A stretch of 64,000 nucleotides of DNA, from the NCBI RefSeq assembly GCF_023518235.1, contig NZ_CP090423.1, forward strand, positions 4,047,001-4,111,000. Reading direction: 5' to 3'. Below are positions 58,943 through 64,000 of the stretch, in pieces. Source of the DNA: Stenotrophomonas maltophilia. Its GTDB lineage: Bacteria > Pseudomonadota > Gammaproteobacteria > Xanthomonadales > Xanthomonadaceae. A program made the position numbers and the translations under genes. Position 1 is the stretch's first letter. The number at the start of each line of letters is the position of its first letter. Below the pieces are notes generated by a model. It had not been told where the DNA came from and ran no database searches. It saw only the letters and a program-made list of their open reading frames with translations.

Positions 58943-61234
58943 ATGTCCAACGAAGATTTCAAACAGGCCGCCCTCGATTACCACCGGATGTCCCCGCCGG
59001 GAAAGATCAAGGTTTCCGCTACCAAGCCCATGCTGACCCAGCGCGACCTGTCGCTGGCGTATTCGCCGGGCGTGGCGTACGCCTGTGAAGCGATCAAGGC
59101 CGACCCGCAGCAGGCCAGCGAGCTGACCGCGCGCGGCAACCTGGTGGCGGTGATCTCCAACGGCACCGCGGTGCTGGGCCTGGGCAACATCGGCGCACTG
59201 GCCGGCAAGCCGGTGATGGAAGGCAAGGGCGTGCTGTTCCAGAAGTTCGCCGGCATCGATGTGTTCGACATCGAAGTGGATGAAACCGACCCGGACAAGC
59301 TGGTCGACATCATCGCCTCGCTGGAGCCGACCTTCGGCGGCATCAACCTGGAAGACATCAAGGCGCCGGAATGCTTCGTGGTCGAGCGCAAGCTGCGCGA
59401 GCGCATGAAGATTCCGGTGTTCCATGACGACCAGCACGGCACGGCGATCATCGTCGGCGCGGCAGTGCTCAACGCGATGGCGATCACCGGCAAGAAGATC
59501 GAGGAAGTGAAGCTGGCGACCACGGGCATGGGCGCGGCCGGCATTTCCTGCGTGAACATGCTGGTGCAGCTGGGCCTGAAGCCGGAGAACATCCTGGCCT
59601 TCGACCGCGAGGGCGTGATCCACACCGGCCGTACCGACCTGGACCCGGAAAAGCAGCGCTATGCGCGCGACACCGACAAGCGCACCCTGGCCGAGATCGT
59701 CGACGGCGCGGATATCTTCCTGGGCCTGTCGGCACCGGGCATCCTGACCGCCGAGATGGTCAAGACCATGGCGCCGGACCCGGTGATCTTCGCGCTGGCC
59801 AACCCGACCCCGGAAATCATGCCGGAACTGGCGCGCGCCGCGCGTCCGGACGCGATCATCGGCACCGGCCGTTCGGACTACCCGAACCAGGTCAACAACG
59901 TGCTGTGTTTCCCGTACCTGTTCCGCGGTGCGCTGGACGTGGGCGCGACTGCGATCAACGAGGAAATGAAGATCGCCTGCGTGCGCGCCATCGCCGCGCT
60001 GGCGCGACGCGCCGCCACCGACATGGGTTCGGCCTATGGCGGCGAGACCCCGAGCTTCGGCCGTGAATACCTGATTCCGCGCCCGTTCGACCGCCGCCTG
60101 CTGGTGGAGCTGTCGGCCGCCGTGGCCCAGGCCGCGATGGATTCGGGCGTGGCCGCGCGTCCGATCGCCGACATGGGCGCCTACCGCGACAAGCTGGCCC
60201 AGTTCGTCTACCGCACCAGCCTGATGATGAAGCCGGTCTACGACCGCGCGCGCAGCGACAAGCAGCGCGTGGTGTACGCCGAAGGCGAAGAGGAAGTGGT
60301 GCTGCAGGCGGTGCAGAACGTGGTCGATGACGGCCTGGCGCACCCGATCCTGATCGGCCGCCCGGAAGTGATCGAATCGCGCATCGAGCGCCTCGGCCTG
60401 CGCCTGAAGATTGGCGAGAACGTTGAAGTCACCAACATCAACGACGACCCGCGCTTCAACGAATACTGGCAGTACTACCACGGCCTGACCGGCCGCCGTG
60501 GCGTGACCGTGGCCGCGGCGAAGAACCTGATGCGTTCGCGCCCGACCCTGATCGCAGCGGTGATGGTGGCCCGTGGCGAAGCCGATGCGATGCTGACCGG
60601 CATCGTCGGCCGCTTCCACAAGAAGCTGGGTTACGTGCGCAGCGTGCTGCCGCTGGAACCGAAGGTCACCTCGACCTCGGCGATGACCGGCGTGATCAAC
60701 CAGCAGGGCGTGTTCTTCTTCGTCGATACCCACGTGCAGGAAGACCCGACCGCCGAGCAGCTGTGCGAAGCCACGCTGCAGGCGGCCTACCGCATGAAGC
60801 TGTTCGGCATCGAGCCGAAGGTGGCGCTGCTGTCGCACTCCAACTTCGGCAGCCACGACTCGAAGGACGCGCTGAAGATGCGCCAGGTGCGCGAGCTGCT
60901 GCTCAAGCGCAACCCGCGTCTGAACGTGGATGGCGAGATGCAGGGCGACACCGCATGGGACGAAGCGCTGCGGCAGAAGCTGCTGCCGGGCTCGACCCTG
61001 CAGGGCCGTGCCAACCTGTTCGTGCTGCCGAACCTGGAAGCGGCCAACATCGCCTACAACCTGGTGCGCGTGTTCACCGACGGCGTGGCGATCGGCCCGA
61101 TCCTGATGGGCGTGAACAAGCCGGTGCACATCCTGACCACCAGCGCGACCTCGCGCCGGATCCTGAACATGACCGCCATCGCGGCGGTGGATGCGCAGAT
61201 CAGGAAACAGCTGGAAGCGGAAAAGAAGGCGTAA
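58943..61234 (+). CDS. maeB: NADP-dependent malic enzyme (MaeB, with phosphotransacetylase-like domain)
   Basis: A 763-aa fusion-type malic enzyme converting malate to pyruvate, CO2 and NADPH. The N-terminal malic domain (about residues 1-165) has [34 protein letters not shown] and [12 protein letters not shown]. The NAD(P) domain (170-410) has [12 protein letters not shown] and LANPTPEI. The C-terminal region (about 430-755) resembles phosphate acetyltransferase and is regulatory, not catalytic, in known enzymes. Located after dctA, it would feed imported C4-acids into pyruvate for gluconeogenesis and NADPH supply. Confidence 0.96.
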   Translation: MSNEDFKQAALDYHRMSPPGKIKVSATKPMLTQRDLSLAYSPGVAYACEAIKADPQQASELTARGNLVAVISNGTAVLGLGNIGALAGKPVMEGKGVLFQKFAGIDVFDIEVDETDPDKLVDIIASLEPTFGGINLEDIKAPECFVVERKLRERMKIPVFHDDQHGTAIIVGAAVLNAMAITGKKIEEVKLATTGMGAAGISCVNMLVQLGLKPENILAFDREGVIHTGRTDLDPEKQRYARDTDKRTLAEIVDGADIFLGLSAPGILTAEMVKTMAPDPVIFALANPTPEIMPELARAARPDAIIGTGRSDYPNQVNNVLCFPYLFRGALDVGATAINEEMKIACVRAIAALARRAATDMGSAYGGETPSFGREYLIPRPFDRRLLVELSAAVAQAAMDSGVAARPIADMGAYRDKLAQFVYRTSLMMKPVYDRARSDKQRVVYAEGEEEVVLQAVQNVVDDGLAHPILIGRPEVIESRIERLGLRLKIGENVEVTNINDDPRFNEYWQYYHGLTGRRGVTVAAAKNLMRSRPTLIAAVMVARGEADAMLTGIVGRFHKKLGYVRSVLPLEPKVTSTSAMTGVINQQGVFFFVDTHVQEDPTAEQLCEATLQAAYRMKLFGIEPKVALLSHSNFGSHDSKDALKMRQVRELLLKRNPRLNVDGEMQGDTAWDEALRQKLLPGSTLQGRANLFVLPNLEAANIAYNLVRVFTDGVAIGPILMGVNKPVHILTTSATSRRILNMTAIAAVDAQIRKQLEAEKKA

Positions 61235-61258
61235 GCCTTCTTTCCAGCGACAGATGCA

Positions 61259-61284
61259 GAAACGCGCCCCACGGGGCGCGTTTC
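61259..61284 (+). terminator. Rho-independent terminator of maeB
   Basis: GAAACGCGCCCC-AC-GGGGCGCGTTTC followed by TGTTT: a strong 12-bp stem 25 bp after the maeB stop. Confidence 0.88.
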
Positions 61285-61312
61285 TGTTTCCGCGCAGCGG
61301 AAACCGGATCGG

Positions 61313-61385
61313 GTAGCGCCGGGCCATGCCCGGCGAGCGCGCAGCGCGGCGCTTCTCGCATTCGGCCGGGCATGGCCCGGCGCTA
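61313..61385. repeat. SMAG inverted pair
   Basis: GTAGCGCCGGGCCATGCCCGG at the left and CCGGGCATGGCCCGGCGCTAC at the right (each about 22 nt), with a GCGCGCAGCGCGGCGC spacer. Confidence 0.85.
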
Positions 61386-61523
61386 CCAGATGAATTGCAG
61401 TCAGGCAGTCATTTGCCTGCAACGCCGCTCCGGCCCAATACGCCCACGCGGCCCGGCCGTGGGAAGGGACCGGACCGGCCTTCCCACCCTGGGCCCGACC
61501 CACTTTTCTTCGGCGAGGGTGTC

Positions 61524-61598
61524 ATGCGCAATCGAGTGACGCGGCGGTATTTCCAGCAGCTGTTCGCGCTGTACGCCGGCTTCGTGCAGTCACGCTGA
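61524..61598 (+). CDS. Candidate small protein, 24 aa
   Basis: ATG at 61524 with GAGGG 5 nt upstream, stop TGA at 61596-61598. The product begins MRNRVTRRYFQQL and ends YAGFVQSR: a basic start followed by an aromatic amphipathic stretch. About 20 of 24 codons end in G or C, as in the genes around it. It lies alone between maeB and the convergent mannosidase, behind a hairpin. Too short for homology judgement by eye, so this is only a candidate. Confidence 0.35.
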   Translation: MRNRVTRRYFQQLFALYAGFVQSR

Positions 61599-61618
61599 GG
61601 CCGCGCCCCCACGCCGGC

Positions 61619-64000
61619 TCATTGAACCGGGGTCGGTGCCAGCAGTTCAATCTCCGCCAGCGGCAGTCGTCCTGGCGCCGTCAGGCGCAGGCGGTACTCG
61701 CTGTAGCGGCCCGGCTTTGCGATGCGGAACGGACGGGTCTGCCGTGCTGATTCGAAGTCCTCGGCGCTGCGCTGGTCGAGCGTGATCCAAGCGCCGCCGC
61801 CGGTGCGTGCCTCCAGTGTCCACGCACCGCCACGGATGCTGCCGTCACCGCTGGTCAGCGTGTACATCGTCGGCATGCCCTCGCTCAGCCCGGTCAGCGC
61901 GATGGTTGCGCCGCCACCGAGGCCCACCGTGGTACCGGCATCGTCATCGACCAGCGCCGGCAGCGCGCGGCCATCGGCCAGCGTCGCCTTCGCGGTGTGG
62001 CCAAGCAGATCGTGCAGCAACTGCGGACGCTGGCCACGCGCGGTCAGCGAGCGCGGCACATCGTCCACGCCGCTGCCCCAACGCGAGGGCTGCGGGCCCA
62101 TCACGAAGTCCAGGGTGGCGCCCTTGGCGATCAGCTCGTGCGGTACCCAGGTTTTCGTCCACGGCGTGCCGTTGATCTTCAGCGACTGCACGTAGACGTT
62201 CTCGCGTGAGTTGTTCTCCGCGTTCACGGTCAGCACCGCGCCGCCCTGCAGTTCCACCCGCGCGTGGCGGAATGCCGGCGAACCGATCACGTACTCCGGG
62301 TCGCCCATGCGCAGCGGGTACAGGCCCAGCGAGGCCAGCACGTACCACGCCGAGGTCTCGCCGTTGTCCTCATCGCCCGGGTAACCCTGGCCGATCTCGC
62401 TGCCCACGTACAGCCGCGACAGGATCTCGCGCACGTGCTGCTGGGTCTTCCACGGCTGCCCGGCGTACAGGTACATCCACGGAATATGGTGCGCCGGCTG
62501 GTTGCTGTGCGCGTACATGCCCATGCGCACGTCGCGCGCTTCGGTCATCTCGTGGATGGTGCCGCCATAGGAGCCGGCCAGCGCCGGGTCGGCGGTTTCC
62601 GGGGTGGCGAAGAAGGCATCCAGCTTGGCGGCCAGCTTGTCGCGGCCCCCGTACAGCGCGGCCAGGCCCTCGCCGTCATGCGCGGCGGTGAAGGCGAAGG
62701 TCCAGCCGTTGGATTCGGTGTAGTCGTGGCCCCACACGCGCGGGTCGTAGTGCGTGCTGTCCACGCGCCAGCGGCCATCGGCGCTGCGGCCCTGGAAGAA
62801 GCCAGCGGCCGGATCGAACATCGTCGCGTAGCTGGCGGCGCGATAGCGGAAGTAGTCGGCCTCGGTGCGGTAGCGCTCGCGCAGTGCCGGGGTGGCCGCA
62901 CGCCTGGCCAGGGCGTCGGCCATGTTGGCGATGCCGAAGTCGTTGAGCGCGCCTTCCATCGTCCACGACATGCCCTCGTGCACGTCGGCGCTGGCGTAGC
63001 CACGGAAGGTCGAACGGTCCATGCCCTTGCGGCCGACATGGCGGTCGGGCGGTACCACCGTCGCGTTCTTCAGCGCGGCGGCATACGCCTCGGCCGGATC
63101 GAAGCCACCGATGCCCTTCAGCCACGCATCGGCAAAGGCCACATCCGAGCTGGTGCCGACCATCAGGTCGGCGTAACCCGGCGACGACCAGCGCGCGATC
63201 CAGCCACCGGCGCGGTACTGCTCGATGAATCCCTGCACCAGTTGCCCGGCATCGTCGGGGGTGAACAGTGCATAGGCCGGCCAGGTGGTGCGGAAGGTGT
63301 CCCAGAAGCCGTTGTTGACGAACACCTTGCCATCGCGCACGCCGGTGAAGCTGCGGCTGGCACTGCCGTCGGTGTTGTCATCGCTGGCGCTGGCCTGGTT
63401 GGCGTAGCGCCAGTCCGGGGCCGCCGCAGTGCCGGCGTTCTCGTGGCCGGAGTTCGGGTACAGGTACAGCCGGTACAGGCTGGAGTACAGCGTGGTCTTC
63501 TGGTCGTCGCTGGCATCGCCGATGTCGAAGCGGGCCAAGCGTGCGTCCCACGCGTCCTGTGCGCGGCTGGCCACGCTTTCCAGGGTATCGGCGGCGGCGA
63601 TTTCCAGCGCGAGGTTGTGGCGCGCCTGCTCCAGCGAGATCAGCGAAGTGGCGATGCGCATGGTCACCCGTCGCTCGCTGCCGGCATCGAACTTGATGTA
63701 GCCGGTCGGGCGGCCGGTCTCAAGACGTCCGCTGCTGCGCCAGGGTTTGTCGAAGCTGGCCACCACGTACATGCGGCTGGCGCCGTTGGACAGGCCGCTG
63801 CGCGTATCGGTGTAGCCGCTCAGGGTCTGCGTGGCCGCATCCAGGCTCAGTCCACCGCGCGCGTCGACGTTGTCGAACAGCAGGTTGGCGTCGCCGCCCT
63901 CGGGGAAATCGAAGCGGAACAGCGCAGCATGGTCGGTCGGTGCGATCGCGGCGGCGATGCCGTTGTCGAAGCGCACGTCATAGCGATAGGGGCGGGCGCT
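61619..64000 (-). CDS. GH92 family alpha-1,2-mannosidase (N-terminal part beyond window)
   Basis: At least 793 codons; the 5' end lies beyond the right edge. It belongs to glycoside hydrolase family 92, calcium-dependent exo-alpha-mannosidases. Signatures are FWDTFRTTWPAYALFTPD, GGWIARWSSPGYADLMVGTSSD in parts, YTESNGW (probable catalytic acid Glu; codons near 62715-62730), NQPAHHIPWMY, and GYPGDEDNGETSAWY (catalytic base Asp; near 62362-62385). An extra C-terminal region (about the last 180 residues) looks like a beta-sandwich or carbohydrate-binding domain. It probably releases mannose from host or fungal glycans in the periplasm or outside the cell. Confidence 0.94.
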   Translation of the reverse strand, partial: SARPYRYDVRFDNGIAAAIAPTDHAALFRFDFPEGGDANLLFDNVDARGGLSLDAATQTLSGYTDTRSGLSNGASRMYVVASFDKPWRSSGRLETGRPTGYIKFDAGSERRVTMRIATSLISLEQARHNLALEIAAADTLESVASRAQDAWDARLARFDIGDASDDQKTTLYSSLYRLYLYPNSGHENAGTAAAPDWRYANQASASDDNTDGSASRSFTGVRDGKVFVNNGFWDTFRTTWPAYALFTPDDAGQLVQGFIEQYRAGGWIARWSSPGYADLMVGTSSDVAFADAWLKGIGGFDPAEAYAAALKNATVVPPDRHVGRKGMDRSTFRGYASADVHEGMSWTMEGALNDFGIANMADALARRAATPALRERYRTEADYFRYRAASYATMFDPAAGFFQGRSADGRWRVDSTHYDPRVWGHDYTESNGWTFAFTAAHDGEGLAALYGGRDKLAAKLDAFFATPETADPALAGSYGGTIHEMTEARDVRMGMYAHSNQPAHHIPWMYLYAGQPWKTQQHVREILSRLYVGSEIGQGYPGDEDNGETSAWYVLASLGLYPLRMGDPEYVIGSPAFRHARVELQGGAVLTVNAENNSRENVYVQSLKINGTPWTKTWVPHELIAKGATLDFVMGPQPSRWGSGVDDVPRSLTARGQRPQLLHDLLGHTAKATLADGRALPALVDDDAGTTVGLGGGATIALTGLSEGMPTMYTLTSGDGSIRGGAWTLEARTGGGAWITLDQRSAEDFESARQTRPFRIAKPGRYSEYRLRLTAPGRLPLAEIELLAPTPVQ

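Larger units (their letters stand above)
61235..61618. other. Intergenic region with terminator, SMAG pair, hairpin and a possible small ORF (384 bp)
   Basis: From left to right: the maeB terminator (61259-61284), a SMAG inverted pair (61313-61385), a GTGGGAAGG/CCTTCCCAC hairpin (61459-61487) and a possible 24-codon ORF (61524-61598). Confidence 0.75.

Noticed and set aside
58769..61327. An 852-codon open frame antisense to maeB
   Set aside because: maeB carries all malic-enzyme motifs in the opposite direction; the antisense product is His-rich low-complexity sequence without motifs.

Overview
This window looks like a chromosomal segment of a Stenotrophomonas (Xanthomonadaceae), probably the S. 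maltophilia complex. The evidence is very high GC with strong third-position bias, dense SMAG repeats (REP-like hairpins with a GTAG end, described for S. maltophilia), and a gene set typical of the group: TonB-dependent receptors, a plant-type glutamate-cysteine ligase, two adjacent DsbA proteins, a QEGLA-motif protein and a GH92 mannosidase. No tRNA, rRNA, CRISPR, intact transposon or prophage was seen. Genes at both edges are truncated.

Layout. 0-6.7 kb: 5' end of a siderophore-type TonB receptor, M23 peptidase, Lrp regulator, RhtA-like exporter, EEP hydrolase, two DsbA-type oxidoreductases, cytochrome c4 and EngB. 6.8-16 kb: MBL-fold hydrolase, a repeat-rich gap, AraC regulator coupled to a VIT-family transporter, gshA, an alcohol dehydrogenase divergent from a LysR gene, VOC and SMI1-like proteins, and an Old Yellow Enzyme divergent from a second LysR gene. 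17.1-19.9 kb: formaldehyde detoxification operon frmR-frmA-yqcC-fghA with a visible FrmR-type operator. 20-28 kb: GGDEF enzyme, UspA protein with an orphan partner, LysR gene and a three-gene MFS/HlyD/NodT efflux operon. 28-41.4 kb: mostly housekeeping genes (DegV family, isomerase, two coupled amidohydrolases, AMP nucleosidase, a glutaredoxin/A-type/rhodanese fusion, deacetylase, methyltransferase, GDSL hydrolase, aminotransferase, RsgA, QEGLA protein). 41.8-45.4 kb: a TonB receptor and an overlapping pair of secreted-protein genes, one a putative zinc peptidase. 45.6-61.2 kb: a carboxylate sensing and uptake region. From 61.6 kb: a GH92 mannosidase running off the window.

The most coherent system lies at 45.6-61.2 kb. 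Two parallel modules each combine an OprO/OprP-like porin, a secondary carboxylate transporter (CitMHS or DctA) and signalling genes. The first has an OmpR-type regulator, a kinase and a periplasmic binding protein in overlapping frames. The second has a DctB-like hybrid kinase convergent with a LuxR-type regulator. Malic enzyme MaeB follows, so uptake, sensing and conversion of C4/C6 acids to pyruvate may be linked. This linkage is inferred from gene order and families.

The most unusual non-coding signal is a family of four structured elements, two at 7.9-8.4 kb and two at 41.4-41.8 kb. They share a core of about 50 nt but are closed by long stems that differ completely between copies while staying self-complementary. 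In addition, several palindromic repeat families sit exactly on gene ends: eight stop codons lie inside repeat motifs, and a 32-bp-arm palindrome separates two convergent genes with no other sequence between their stops.
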